A stretch of 64,000 nt of DNA from Verrucomicrobiaceae bacterium (GTDB lineage Bacteria; Verrucomicrobiota; Verrucomicrobiia; Verrucomicrobiales; Verrucomicrobiaceae). The first letter of the stretch is position 1, and every line of letters begins with the position of its first letter. A program made the position numbers and the translations under genes. The stretch is from contig JAIXSY010000024.1 of NCBI GenBank assembly GCA_027484445.1, positions 99,881 to 163,880 on the forward strand, read 5' to 3'. Positions 1-9,456 of this stretch are shown here, piece after piece. The notes below the pieces were generated by a model, which was not told where the DNA came from, made no database searches, and saw nothing but the letters and a program-made list of their open reading frames with translations.

Positions 1-147
1 CCAGAGTTGAGCTGTCTTTTTTGCGCTCTGCGTTGAGCCGCAGATGGCAGTGACTTGGATGCCCAGGCGTTTCAAGGCCTCGATATGAACGGGAGCGATG
101 AAGCCAGTGCCAATGATGCCGGCGCGAAGATGATGAAGAGGAGTCAT
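1..147 (-). CDS. Gfo/Idh/MocA-family oxidoreductase, N-terminal fragment (cut by window start)
   Basis: The 49 visible codons begin at an ATG (147-145) and read off the left edge. The protein starts MTPLHHLRAGIIGTGFIAPV and continues into HIEALKRLG. The GxIGTGFIA stretch is the Rossmann nucleotide-binding turn, and the following helix and second strand (QVTAICGS) fit the NAD(P)-binding start of Gfo/Idh/MocA oxidoreductases, which act on sugars and related polyols. It lies 106 bases beyond the M60 peptidase gene on the same strand and may be its last operon partner. The substrate cannot be told because the C-terminal domain lies outside the window. Confidence 0.8.
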   Translation of the reverse strand, partial: MTPLHHLRAGIIGTGFIAPVHIEALKRLGIQVTAICGSTQSAKKTAQLW

Positions 148-253
148 GAAGGGCTGCGATGGGGACGCATCCTTCTAGGCTGAACCCCGCTTCACATCAA
201 GGTAGCACGCAGGTTGAGCTGAAGTTCTGTGGAAAAATGGGCGAAGCTTAGTG

Positions 254-2479
254 TCAGAGACCTTTGGGCATCCAGGGTTCCAGTTGGCTCACCTTTTCTT
301 TGGCTGCCGAGCTGACGGGAATGCCCCAGAAGTCGAAGAAAGGCCCGAGGTTGCGATTCACGATCTTGGAGTAGCGGATCAGAAATTGATCTCGAGCCTC
401 GCTATCGTTTTCTGGTTCAGGTCCAAAGCTGCGATCTGCAAAGCTGTGCAGGTAAGTTTTCCAGCTTTCCCAGCCAAACTCCTGCACGAGTTGGATGTAA
501 GTGACGAGGGCGATGAAAGGTTCTGTTTTCCAAAGTTCCCATTTGTCAGAGGCACGTTTCATTCGGTCGATGCTTTCTTTTCGCGCTTCTGGGGTAATGG
601 CGCTGTGTCCAATCAACCAATCTTTTTTCAGCACCGCGTGGTAACAATACATGCCGATGACGTTGTTGGTGACCTCTCCAGCTCCATCGAAGGTAAAGGT
701 GCGGCGCTGGTGGTTGTGGCCGATTTCGTGGTAAAAGCCCCAGCCTGGGAATTTGAGTCGGTTCAGGGTGACCATCTCGGGCGCGGCGCTGGTTGGGATC
801 ATGATGGGGTAGCCGCTGTGCATGTAGCCTGCGCTGATTTGGATGTCGGAAACGATGCGCTCGGGGCGACGGCGTTCAGCCGATTGGTTGGTGATGTCAT
901 CCTGAGCCTCCACGACTGTTTTCCAAAAGGTCATGAGGCTGGTGGGGTTTTGGATGGTTTGTGCGACAACGCTTGGCAGGGTGATGATGAGCTTGTCGCA
1001 GGCAAGTTCAGCCCAGAGGCCTGGCTGTTTTTTGATCTCAGAGTTCCACTGTTCGTCGCTGTGCTGGCCCAGGATGAAGTAGGGGGAGGGGATGGCATTT
1101 TGCAGGGTGGCGGAGAATGGGCTGGTCTCTTTGGCATTGCTTGGCACTTCGATGTAAATGAGCCCGCCAAAGGCACTGGCCAGCCTCATCTCGGGTTGGT
1201 TGATGCTGATGGATTTGGTGATGTCAGGTGCGCGCTTCCATTCATCGAGATGGTAGAGGGTGTCGCTGTGGCAGCCGATGCGGATGGCATAGCCTTTTTC
1301 GGCAATGGCGCTGGGCACGCGCAGGGTGAGGGTCTCTCCCGCTGCGGCATAGAGGCCAGTGCTAGTCCAGCCTGGGATGCTGGGGTTCACGTTGACCTCA
1401 CGGGTGACACGCGCGGCCTCTGGATCTGATTTTCCGGGGAAAAACACATGCGCGGGGTGCGCGGCGACTGTCTCGGAGGCCGTGAGACGAAGCACACGGG
1501 TTTCCATGCCGAGCCGAAGCCGAGCTGCGTTGTCTTTGGCGGTGGTCAGCGGTGTCTCGGGCGTAGGCAGCGGGCCTGCTTTGTCTCCAGGGCTACCGAG
1601 TGCTGCGGTCACGGCATCTCGTAGGCTGCTGCGTTCTGGCGGCTGCGCGGCTAAGGCGATCTGGATGGCGTTGGTGCCTTGGCGGATGGCATCGGCATCC
1701 AAGGCTGGGCCGCCTTCGCGTTGTTTGCGGATGGCCTGAATGGCGCTGGAGGCATTGATGAGGGCTGGGAGGTCTGTGCGTGCGGTGAAGCTGGTCAGCC
1801 CATCAAAGGCGCTCATGTCAGTGATCGCCACACCAGCCGGCATCAGGGCCTGATTGACGCCATGGGCCAGGGCTAGCTCCTTGCCTCCGCTGGTCTGGCC
1901 AAAGGCCCAGCCCGTCATGCCGACGATGACACCGCCGCCGTTCTTGATGTATTCGGCCACGGCTTTGCCTTCCTCGGCACCCGTCACGTTTTGGATGTTC
2001 ATGACCACGACGTCGTAGTCAGAGAGTGTCTTGGTTTCGACCTTGTCGAAGCTCTCGGTGCGAAAGCCAGCATTCTCCAGCACGTCGCTTTTCACATCCA
2101 GTAGGCCGACTCGTGGTTTGTCCTTGGCTCCTACCCAGCGGATGCAGTTCTCGATGAGCTTGGCATGGTCGGCCCCTGCACTGCCATCCAGGTAACTGTT
2201 GTGGCCGAAGAGGATGACGCGGCCTTTGGCATATCCAGCGGCTGCGGCGACGGCGATTTCGACGCCATCTTTGTCAGGTGCTGTCAAAATGGGAAAGGCC
2301 ATCGTGCCCCAGATTCCCACTGGCCCAGGTGCTCCCGTTTTCGGCACGGATTTCACGCCGGCGAGGATCTTTCCCCGTTCGGCATTCACGATCTCAGGTG
2401 GCATTTGGGCCAACATCACGCTGTGATGAGCGATCAGCCCGATCAGGCTTAGGCATGGCAGAAAGGTTTTGGTTGGCAT
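254..2479 (-). CDS. Secreted M60-family (enhancin-like) metallopeptidase
   Basis: A 741-residue protein when started at the ATG at 2479 (MPTKTFLPCLSLIGLIAHHS). This start gives a clean signal peptide and leaves 16 bases after the XRE gene; an in-frame start further upstream would run into that gene. The N-terminal third resembles a class-I glutamine-amidotransferase/ThuA-like fold (VILFGHNSYLDG; GGGVIVGMTGWAFGQ). The C-terminal third carries the gluzincin motif FYHEIGHNHQ followed by GAGEVTNNV, which supplies HExxH and the downstream glutamate expected of peptidase M60. M60 enzymes cut glycoproteins such as mucins, so an outer-surface or extracellular role is likely. It is probably co-transcribed with the upstream XRE-cupin gene. 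Confidence 0.85.
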   Translation of the reverse strand: MPTKTFLPCLSLIGLIAHHSVMLAQMPPEIVNAERGKILAGVKSVPKTGAPGPVGIWGTMAFPILTAPDKDGVEIAVAAAAGYAKGRVILFGHNSYLDGSAGADHAKLIENCIRWVGAKDKPRVGLLDVKSDVLENAGFRTESFDKVETKTLSDYDVVVMNIQNVTGAEEGKAVAEYIKNGGGVIVGMTGWAFGQTSGGKELALAHGVNQALMPAGVAITDMSAFDGLTSFTARTDLPALINASSAIQAIRKQREGGPALDADAIRQGTNAIQIALAAQPPERSSLRDAVTAALGSPGDKAGPLPTPETPLTTAKDNAARLRLGMETRVLRLTASETVAAHPAHVFFPGKSDPEAARVTREVNVNPSIPGWTSTGLYAAAGETLTLRVPSAIAEKGYAIRIGCHSDTLYHLDEWKRAPDITKSISINQPEMRLASAFGGLIYIEVPSNAKETSPFSATLQNAIPSPYFILGQHSDEQWNSEIKKQPGLWAELACDKLIITLPSVVAQTIQNPTSLMTFWKTVVEAQDDITNQSAERRRPERIVSDIQISAGYMHSGYPIMIPTSAAPEMVTLNRLKFPGWGFYHEIGHNHQRRTFTFDGAGEVTNNVIGMYCYHAVLKKDWLIGHSAITPEARKESIDRMKRASDKWELWKTEPFIALVTYIQLVQEFGWESWKTYLHSFADRSFGPEPENDSEARDQFLIRYSKIVNRNLGPFFDFWGIPVSSAAKEKVSQLEPWMPKGL

Positions 2480-2495
2480 GGTCGATGGGGAAAAA

Positions 2496-3095
2496 TCAGC
2501 GGTAAATGACGACGAGGAACACGATGGATTCGCTGGCGCTGGTGTTGATGATGGCATGGGCAACATCGGCCCGGTAGGTGCCGCTGTCGCCTTTGATCAG
2601 CTCATCCTGATCGCTGCCGGATTCGATGCGCACACTGCCTTCCTGGACGGTCAGGAACTCACGGGTGCCTTCAAAGTGGGCCTGGCTGCGCAGGGCTCCG
2701 CTGGGCTTGAGCGTGAGTTGGTAAAACTCGACGTCTTTTTCCAGATTCAGCGGCGAAAGGGTGCGGATCTCGCAGTGCTTGTCGCTGCGGTAAACTTGGG
2801 CGCGGTCGCTGGCGCGGATGACTTGAATTTTCGAGGCACTGGTTTCGGCGCTTTCGATCAGCTCCTGCAGGGTCAGGCCAAACGCACGGGCGATGCGAAA
2901 GGTCACGGTGAGGGTGGGATTGGCCTTTTCCCGCTCGATCTCACTCAGCATGGATCGACTGACACCGCTGGCAGTGGCGAGCTCTTCCAGTGACCAGCCT
3001 CGGTCGTTGCGGAGCTTTTTCACGCGCTTCCCTAGGTTCTCATTGATGGCCTCTGGGCTGGTTTCTGGAATGCGGTTCTTGCGTTTGACTGCCAT
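2496..3095 (-). CDS. XRE-family helix-turn-helix regulator with C-terminal cupin domain
   Basis: A 199-residue protein. Residues about 20-75 form an XRE helix-turn-helix (LGKRVKKLRNDRGWSLEELA, then SGVSRSMLSEIEREKANPTL). Residues about 125-195 form a small cupin barrel (FYQLTLKPSGALRSQAHFEG; VQEGSVRIESG). This is the architecture of PuuR/SutR-type regulators, in which the cupin senses a small ligand. The M60 gene starts 16 bases downstream, so it is a candidate target along with the regulator's own promoter. A 12-bp perfect palindrome lies 5 bases upstream of the ATG. The ligand is unknown. Confidence 0.88.
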   Translation of the reverse strand: MAVKRKNRIPETSPEAINENLGKRVKKLRNDRGWSLEELATASGVSRSMLSEIEREKANPTLTVTFRIARAFGLTLQELIESAETSASKIQVIRASDRAQVYRSDKHCEIRTLSPLNLEKDVEFYQLTLKPSGALRSQAHFEGTREFLTVQEGSVRIESGSDQDELIKGDSGTYRADVAHAIINTSASESIVFLVVIYR

Positions 3096-3100
3096 GCACG

Positions 3101-3112
3101 CCGTTATAACGG
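3101..3112. promoter_or_regulatory. Palindrome directly upstream of the XRE-cupin start codon
   Basis: CCGTTATAACGG is a perfect 12-bp inverted repeat ending 5 bases before the regulator's ATG (3095). A two-fold symmetric site overlapping the translation and transcription start of an XRE gene suggests autorepression. It is inferred from position and symmetry only. Confidence 0.4.
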
Positions 3113-3173
3113 AATGCTCTCCTTTAAATTAGATTTTTTCTAGAGGCTGCTTTTTGCTGAGGAAGAAGTCGGC

Positions 3174-4778
3174 TCAAAAGCGCCGAAGCGTGGTATCACT
3201 GGCGGGTCTGGCTTCGTCTTTGTCAGGGTAGTCTAAGGTGTAGTGCAGCCCGCGGCTTTCATGGCGGCGGATGGCACATTCGACGATGAGGGAGGCCGTC
3301 TCGACCAAGTTACGCAGCTCTAGCAGCTCGCTGGTGATGCGGAAATTCCAGTAAAACTCCTGCACTTCCCGCTTTAAGTTCCGCAGACGGGCGGCAGCAC
3401 GCTGCAGACGCTTGGTGGTGCGCACGATGGAGACGTAGTCCCACATCAGTCGGCGGATTTCATCCCAGTTGTGGTAGATCACCACCAGCTCGTCATTGTT
3501 CACGGCCTCGCCACTCTGCCAGGGTGGGATGGGATGCTCCTGCTCATGCGTTTTGCCGATAGGCATCTTGCGCAGCAGATGCTCGACCGAGCGGTGGGAG
3601 ATGACGAGGCATTCGAGGAGCGAATTCGAGGCGAGGCGGTTCGCGCCATGCAGGCCGGTGCAGCCTACTTCACCCACCGCACAAAGGCCGCGGATGCGTG
3701 TGGCCCCATTCACGTCGGTGACGACCCCGCCGCACTGGTAATGGGCGGCTGGCACCACGGGGATCGGCTGGCGGGTGATGTCGATCCCGACCTCCAGGCA
3801 GGCCTTGTGGATGTTTGGGAAATGACTGGTGATGAAGTCGGCGGGTTTGTGAGAAATGTCGAGATACACGCAGGGGCCACCCGTACGCTTGATCTGGTGG
3901 TCGATCGCCCGAGCGACGATGTCGCGCGGGGCGAGCGAGCCGCGTGGATCATACTGCTGCATGAATTCTTTCCCATCTGCGCCGATGAGCCGTGCGCCCT
4001 CGCCACGCATGGCTTCTGTGATCAAAAACGACCGCTTCTGCGGGTGGTAGAGGCAGGTGGGGTGAAACTGGATGAACTCCATGTTGGCTACACTGGCCCC
4101 TGCACGCCAGGCCATGGCCACCCCGTCCCCCGTGGCCACGCGTGGGTTCGTGGTGTAAAGGTAAACGCGCCCACAGCCGCCAGTGGCCAAGACCACACGA
4201 TCGGAACGCATCGTGATGACCTCGCGCGTCTCCTCATTCAGCACATAAAGGCCGAGCACGCGATCTTCGGACACATAACCGAGTTTGGCCGTGGTAATCA
4301 GGTCGATGGCAAAGTGGTTTTCGAACACATGGATGTTCTTCTTTTCTCGAACCGTCTGCAGCAGTTTCTCGGTGATCTCTTTGCCAGTCGCATCGGCAGC
4401 ATGAAGCACGCGGCGGCGGGAATGCCCCCCTTCCTTGGTGAGATCGAATTCCAGATGGCCGTCGGCAGCTTCTCGTTGATCGAAGCTCACGCCCCACTTT
4501 ACCAGTTCAGCGATTCGCTCGGGGCCTTCGGCCACGATGGTGCGCACGGCATCCTCACGGCATAGCCCTGCGCCGGCGATCAGCGTGTCTCCCACATGTT
4601 GCTCCACGCTATCCATCTCGCTGGTGACGCAGGCGATGCCGCCCTGCGCCCAATTGGAGTTGGAATCGAGAGCCCCACGCTTCGTTAGCACAGCCACGCG
4701 CCCATGTTCGCTGGCGTGCAGGGCCGCGCTCAATCCCGCAGCGCCGCTGCCCACGATGATAAAATCAAATTCAACCAT
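3174..4778 (-). CDS. nadB: L-aspartate oxidase
   Basis: A 534-residue flavoprotein of normal NadB length. It oxidises L-aspartate to iminoaspartate, the first step of de novo NAD synthesis, and works with quinolinate synthase NadA (not in this window). The start MVEFDFIIVGSGAAGLSAAL places the FAD dinucleotide-binding motif at the N-terminus; the longer open frame upstream lacks family similarity. Further family signatures are NWAQGGIACV, HTRR-like GGHSRRRVLHAADATG, and HGANRLASNSLLECLV in the FAD-binding/capping region. It is cytoplasmic. It lies upstream of the XRE gene on the same strand with 78 bases between, and about 135 bases downstream of a COG0523 gene; that gap holds nothing recognisable. 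Confidence 0.95.
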   Translation of the reverse strand: MVEFDFIIVGSGAAGLSAALHASEHGRVAVLTKRGALDSNSNWAQGGIACVTSEMDSVEQHVGDTLIAGAGLCREDAVRTIVAEGPERIAELVKWGVSFDQREAADGHLEFDLTKEGGHSRRRVLHAADATGKEITEKLLQTVREKKNIHVFENHFAIDLITTAKLGYVSEDRVLGLYVLNEETREVITMRSDRVVLATGGCGRVYLYTTNPRVATGDGVAMAWRAGASVANMEFIQFHPTCLYHPQKRSFLITEAMRGEGARLIGADGKEFMQQYDPRGSLAPRDIVARAIDHQIKRTGGPCVYLDISHKPADFITSHFPNIHKACLEVGIDITRQPIPVVPAAHYQCGGVVTDVNGATRIRGLCAVGEVGCTGLHGANRLASNSLLECLVISHRSVEHLLRKMPIGKTHEQEHPIPPWQSGEAVNNDELVVIYHNWDEIRRLMWDYVSIVRTTKRLQRAAARLRNLKREVQEFYWNFRITSELLELRNLVETASLIVECAIRRHESRGLHYTLDYPDKDEARPASDTTLRRF

Positions 4779-4913
4779 GAAAAATGAAGGTGACGAGACT
4801 GCCACGTGCCGCCTGTGAAAGCAAATACGGGCAGAACAGTTCCTGCGTTCCATCTTCTCACGGCCGCCGCCCTCTCTTTTTGGGGGCTGTTTGCGGCTCT
4901 GCCAGCTGCTGCA

Positions 4914-6095
4914 TCAGCGCACCTGCTTCAGCTGCTTGGGCCAGGGATCCTCAAAGCTACCCCCGGACTGCCATCGCGCGATTTCGTCCTCTGTGCACAG
5001 GCAGGACTGCAACTCCTGCATGAAAATCTCGCGATCTCGCCGAGTGCCGATGACGGTAATTTCATTCAAGCGGTCCCCAAAAAGTGGATGCGTGCCTTCG
5101 AGGTCTTTTTGCAAAAGCGCGATCTCTTCAGCCACCAGTTTTCCCAGAGGATCTTTGACGACAGCGGCCTTCCAGTAGGCCAGCAGTTCCAAGTCAATGC
5201 CGCCTGCGGCCTGGTTCCAGAGCAGTACTTGCTCGTCCCGTGATGCCAGCCAGAGAAAGCCTTTGCTGCGTAGGATGCCACGGCCGAGCCGCTCACGAAA
5301 CAGTTTCCACAATCGACGTGGATGAAAGGGCCGAGGGTCGCAGAGCAGGGTGCTGCCGAGGTCATAACTCGCGGCATCGCCGAGCGCTTCAGGCTTGGTC
5401 TTTTCCCATGAGGCTGCGATCACCCGCGCGCGATCCGTGCTGAATTTTCCAGGGGTCAGCACACGTGCCGCCGGCACCTGACCAAAGTTCACTGCGTGAA
5501 CGTCCGCGTGGGGATTCAGCAGTTCCAGGCATTTCAGCAGAAAAGGCAGATCCTCAGGAGAGATGCGGTCGGTCTTGGTCACGAACAGCGTGTTGGCGAA
5601 TTGGATCTGCTCCGCCATCAGGTTCTCCACGCTGCGCTCACCAGTCTCTTCATTGTGAATCAGCCGTTCGAATAGCGCACGGCCGGCCCCATAATCTTCC
5701 ACAAAAGCTCGTGCATCGATCAGGGTCACGATGCTCTCTAGCTGGTAATTTTCAGGCCGCTGTAGGATTTCTTCAATCAATGGCCAAGGATGCGAGCCGC
5801 CAGAGGTTTCGATCACGACATGGTCTAGATCGTTGCGTCCGCGCCATGCCTCCAGAGCAGCCGCAAACGCCGCGCGCCGATCACCGCTGATCGAGCCCGA
5901 GTAAAGGCTGACGAGCGTGTCTTTCTCCTCAGACACCTGCTGGCCTGACCGCAAAAGATCGCCATCCACCTCCAGGTCGGCCATGTCGTTCACGATGACT
6001 CCTAGACGCAGAGAAGACTGCTCGCGCAACAGGCGGCGCAGCAGGGTCGTTTTGCCAGAACCCAGAAAGCCAGAAACGAGGGTGATTCGGATCAT
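4914..6095 (-). CDS. COG0523 (CobW/ZigA-type) GTPase lacking the CxCC zinc motif
   Basis: A 393-residue G3E GTPase starting MIRITLVSGFLGSGKTTLLR, with the Walker A loop GSGKTT, the switch GVIVNDMADLEVDG and the guanine motif FVTKTD. COG0523 metallochaperones normally carry a CxCC motif shortly after switch I; the homologous place reads LYSGSISGDRR here, so all three cysteines are Ser, Ser and Gly. The C-terminal CobW_C domain (RPFHPRRLWKLF, SKGFLWLASRD) is intact. It is divergent from a canonical CxCC paralogue at 6160, with a Zur-like palindrome between them. Inferred role: a zinc-independent variant or accessory partner used when zinc is scarce. The open frame extends upstream, but the homology starts at this ATG. 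Confidence 0.85.
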   Translation of the reverse strand: MIRITLVSGFLGSGKTTLLRRLLREQSSLRLGVIVNDMADLEVDGDLLRSGQQVSEEKDTLVSLYSGSISGDRRAAFAAALEAWRGRNDLDHVVIETSGGSHPWPLIEEILQRPENYQLESIVTLIDARAFVEDYGAGRALFERLIHNEETGERSVENLMAEQIQFANTLFVTKTDRISPEDLPFLLKCLELLNPHADVHAVNFGQVPAARVLTPGKFSTDRARVIAASWEKTKPEALGDAASYDLGSTLLCDPRPFHPRRLWKLFRERLGRGILRSKGFLWLASRDEQVLLWNQAAGGIDLELLAYWKAAVVKDPLGKLVAEEIALLQKDLEGTHPLFGDRLNEITVIGTRRDREIFMQELQSCLCTEDEIARWQSGGSFEDPWPKQLKQVR

Positions 6096-6137
6096 GGCGA
6101 AAAGGGCAACTTGATTGCAGAAGAGTCCACTTCTATA

Positions 6138-6156
6138 AATGCATAGTAATTGCATT
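6138..6156. promoter_or_regulatory. Zur-like operator between two divergent COG0523 genes
   Basis: AATGCA-TAGTAAT-TGCATT is an inverted repeat with a 7-base centre. The same half-sites and spacing recur in the perfect palindrome at 10055-10083. It ends 3 bases before the plus-strand COG0523 ATG (6160) and lies 42 bases upstream of the minus-strand one (6095). A Fur/Zur-family repressor is inferred from the gene content; no zur gene is in the window. Confidence 0.6.
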
Positions 6157-6159
6157 AAA

Positions 6160-7389
<1,230 letters not shown>

Positions 7390-7441
7390 GCCGAAAAGGC
7401 GTCTTTCCATGCTTCCGTGGTGGTGACAAAGCGTAGCCCAA

Positions 7442-7690
7442 ATCATCAACGCCGACTTCCACAACTTCGCCAAGCACGACATCCTCACCTGCCCGCTCTG
7501 TGGGGAGAGCCATGTCTGTCTTTGCAATCGCGCCACCGAGTGCCCCTGTGCGCAGGTGAATCTTACGCGGGATGAATCCGAGTGGATCGGCTGGCAGACC
7601 GGCAACGAGTGCGTGTGTATCCCCTGCCTCATCAAGCTCCGCCAGCAGGCACGGCTCGCTTTGCAGCCATCCGGCGGAAACCTGCCCTAA
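7442..7690 (+). CDS. Cysteine-rich CWC-type small protein, start codon unclear
   Basis: The frame is open from 7427 (after a TGA at 7424-7426) to the TAA at 7688-7690 and has no ATG, GTG or TTG before the conserved part. It reads IINADFHNFAKHDILTCPLC, then GESHVCLCNRATECPCAQV and WQTGNECVCIPCLIKLRQ. The pattern CPLCG...CPC...ECVC..CL fits the Cys_rich_CWC family, with CPC in place of CWC. Either a rare ATC codon (7442 or 7445) starts translation or the 5' end is broken. It follows the CxCC COG0523 gene by 52 bases and is convergent with the metallothionein gene. The function of the family is unknown; metal binding is likely from the paired cysteines. Confidence 0.5.
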   Translation: MINADFHNFAKHDILTCPLCGESHVCLCNRATECPCAQVNLTRDESEWIGWQTGNECVCIPCLIKLRQQARLALQPSGGNLP

Positions 7691-7698
7691 AGTACAAA

Positions 7699-7726
7699 AG
7701 CCGCGCTGCATGGAGCAGACGCGGCT
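7699..7726 (-). terminator. Hairpin terminator downstream of the metallothionein gene
   Basis: AGCCGCG-CTGC pairs with GCAG-A-CGCGGCT around a 5-base loop. Read on the minus strand the stem is followed by TTTTG, as for an intrinsic terminator of the minus-strand metallothionein gene ending at 7765. On the plus strand it lies just after the CWC-type ORF. Confidence 0.5.
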
Positions 7727-7764
7727 CTTGGGAGAAAGCGGATCAGCGGGGGCGAGCCCGGAGA

Positions 7765-7932
7765 TCAGCCGTGGCAGTGACAGGAGTTCTGGCAGCAGCC
7801 TTCGCCAGACTTGTGACCGTCGGCGCATGCTTCGCTGCAGTAATCTTTGCCATTGTTGATGACGTGGTGGCCTTCACGGACTTCGCATTGGCAGTCAGGG
7901 CAGGCGCATTTGGAGGTGGTGGTAGTGCTCAT
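7765..7932 (-). CDS. smtA: Bacterial metallothionein (SmtA-like), 55 residues
   Basis: The protein begins MSTTTTSKCACPDCQCEV and continues through DYCSEACADGH to SCHCHG. It has 10 cysteines (positions 9, 11, 14, 16, 32, 36, 46, 47, 51, 53) and histidines near the C-terminus (40, 52, 54). The CACxxCxC start, the YCSEACADGH core and the CxCHG end match cyanobacterial SmtA and pseudomonad BmtA, which wrap Zn(II) and Cd(II) in a Cys/His cluster around a small zinc finger. It would buffer excess zinc in the cytoplasm. It is divergent from an SmtB-type repressor gene with a shared 76-base intergenic region carrying an ArsR/SmtB-like operator, the classical smt arrangement. Confidence 0.93.
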   Translation of the reverse strand: MSTTTTSKCACPDCQCEVREGHHVINNGKDYCSEACADGHKSGEGCCQNSCHCHG

Positions 7933-7943
7933 AAGCACCAACA

Positions 7944-7966
7944 TCTGAACATACGCTCATGTATTG
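7944..7966. promoter_or_regulatory. ArsR/SmtB-type operator in the smtA-smtB intergenic region
   Basis: TGAACATACGCTCATGTA (7946-7963) is an imperfect inverted repeat (ACAT...ATGT) resembling the TGAA-N-TTCA-type SmtB/CzrA operators. It starts 11 bases upstream of the smtA start codon and would let the repressor control both divergent genes. The assignment rests on position plus resemblance. Confidence 0.5.
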
Positions 7967-8008
7967 GTCAATTGCTATTTCCTGCGCTTCATCAACCCTC
8001 CTTTGCTC

Positions 8009-8386
8009 ATGACTGCCCGCGCCAAATCCGCCAAAAAAGCTGCTCCAGACCTTTGCACGGAGCATCACGCTCCGGCGAGCCACCCTGCCGCGAAGATACC
8101 GCCGCTCAGCCTCGTGGAATCTCAGCGCATGGGCGAGTTCTTTGCCGTGCTGGCCGATCCCACTCGGCTTCGCCTCGTCTCGTTACTGGCTGCTGATGAG
8201 TTTTGTGTCTGCGACCTTGCCAGCTCTTTGTCGATGACGGAATCGGCCATCTCCCATCAACTCCGAGCCCTGCGTGCCGCCCGTCTCGTCAGCTACCGCA
8301 AAGAAGGCCGCCAGGTGTTTTACCGCCTGCACGACCACCACGTGCTGGAACTCTACCAGACTGTCCGGGAGCATTTGGAGGAGTGA
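8009..8386 (+). CDS. smtB: SmtB-type ArsR-family zinc-responsive repressor
   Basis: A 125-residue winged-helix repressor from the ATG at 8009 ([20 protein letters not shown]). The ArsR core reads [20 protein letters not shown] and the recognition helix [17 protein letters not shown]. The C-terminal helix [17 protein letters not shown] keeps the spacing D-x-H-x10-H-x2-E of the SmtB alpha-5 zinc site. The DEFCVCDL segment together with an N-terminal LCTEHH could form an additional alpha-3N site as in CadC/ArsR. Zinc binding is expected to release it from the smtA-smtB operator. It is convergent with a phosphatase gene (28 bases between stops). Confidence 0.92.
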   Translation: MTARAKSAKKAAPDLCTEHHAPASHPAAKIPPLSLVESQRMGEFFAVLADPTRLRLVSLLAADEFCVCDLASSLSMTESAISHQLRALRAARLVSYRKEGRQVFYRLHDHHVLELYQTVREHLEE

Positions 8387-8414
8387 GACCAAGTCGCCAA
8401 GCGGTATGCCCGAT

Positions 8415-8912
8415 TCACTTCCCGCGATAAAGGTGCATCCACCGCTTCGCACACTCGCTCTGCTCGCGCGTTTCCAGGCAGCATTTCCGGCGAGCACGGA
8501 TCCACTGCACCGGATCAGCCTTTGGTGGAATGAAGCCCGCCTTGGCACACCAAGCGACGATGAACTGCCCCGTTCGGCCACAACCCGCCACACAATGCAC
8601 CACCACGGCCTCGCGCGCTGCATGATGCTGGTCCATCAAGCTCACGAAGTGCTCGATCTGCTCATCCGTCGGCACCCCGTAGTCAGGAACATGGATGTGA
8701 TGATACACAAACTGCTCTGGCACATTGCGCCGATTGTCGAACTCGCAGCAGTTCACCACTGCCCGAATGTTCTGCTCGTCGTAAATGTCGAAAACATAAG
8801 GATCAGGCCACCACGAGGCGGCGATGACGCCCTCGACAATCCAAGTGAAGGGTTCCGTGCGCTCGGGCTGACCTTTTTCAGGCCAATACCAGGGGCGGAT
8901 CAATGCAGGCAT
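8415..8912 (-). CDS. Dual-specificity/tyrosine-type protein phosphatase
   Basis: A 165-residue protein from the ATG at 8912 (MPALIRPWYWPEKG). The P-loop VVHCVAGCGRTGQ supplies the CX5R motif (Cys about 107), and HVPDYGVP supplies a plausible general-acid Asp about 30 residues earlier. This is the layout of small cysteine-based phosphatases (DSP/PTP). A longer start (8963) would overlap the upstream membrane-protein gene, which ends at 8923, so the shorter start is preferred. The substrate is unknown. It lies in the zinc island but has no evident zinc link. Confidence 0.82.
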   Translation of the reverse strand: MPALIRPWYWPEKGQPERTEPFTWIVEGVIAASWWPDPYVFDIYDEQNIRAVVNCCEFDNRRNVPEQFVYHHIHVPDYGVPTDEQIEHFVSLMDQHHAAREAVVVHCVAGCGRTGQFIVAWCAKAGFIPPKADPVQWIRARRKCCLETREQSECAKRWMHLYRGK

Positions 8913-8922
8913 ATCGAAGATG

Positions 8923-9384
8923 TCAGGCGTCTGGGTTTTTGGGAATGCTGGGCTGGCCGCCAAAAGAGCAAGCCATCAGCAGGGCGGCTCCACCGATAAG
9001 GCAGCTCAAGGAGTCTGCTGCGATTTGAAATGAAGGCATCCCGGCATGGATGTCGATCCAAAGAAACAGCGGGCCAAAGGCCAGATACGCCCAGCCGCAG
9101 AAGACGATGAGCGGACGGTAACGCACCACATCGCATGACATGAGCCAAAGCAGGACCGCCTGCGCCAGATAGACGCAGGAGGCTCCTGAGGTCATGTAGA
9201 TGAGCAAAGGCAGGTGAGGTGGTTTACCAAAGCCCAGCAGCACCGAAAACTTTTCCACAGCCATCTGCGGCGCAAAGATCGCTGGTAGTGCAATGAATGA
9301 AACCGCAGAGATCACCCGCAGTACCAAACGCTGGAGTCTTGGGCTGCCGCGTTCGGATTTAGACATGGGTTCGGCATCTTTCAT
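8923..9384 (-). CDS. Small integral membrane protein, function unknown
   Basis: A 153-residue protein with about four hydrophobic segments (VISAVSFIALPAIFAPQM; LLIYMTSGASCVYLAQAVLL; RPLIVFCGWAYLAFGPLFLW; SLSCLIGGAALLMACSFG). The start at 9384 (MKDAEPMSKSERG) is uncertain; 9366 is an alternative. It reads toward the phosphatase gene and leaves 10 bases between them, so the two may form an operon downstream of dcd. I do not recognise a family with confidence. Confidence 0.65.
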   Translation of the reverse strand: MKDAEPMSKSERGSPRLQRLVLRVISAVSFIALPAIFAPQMAVEKFSVLLGFGKPPHLPLLIYMTSGASCVYLAQAVLLWLMSCDVVRYRPLIVFCGWAYLAFGPLFLWIDIHAGMPSFQIAADSLSCLIGGAALLMACSFGGQPSIPKNPDA

Positions 9385-9456
9385 GGAAACGGGGACGATG
9401 CATTTTGCACAAAGCGAGATTCCGAGGATGCCCTGGTAAGTCAAGGCAGATGCAGC

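Noticed and set aside
251..1429. Long plus-strand open frame opposite the M60 peptidase gene
   Set aside because: The minus strand encodes a recognisable protein with HExxH motif; the plus-strand frame has no family signature and is a GC-driven shadow.
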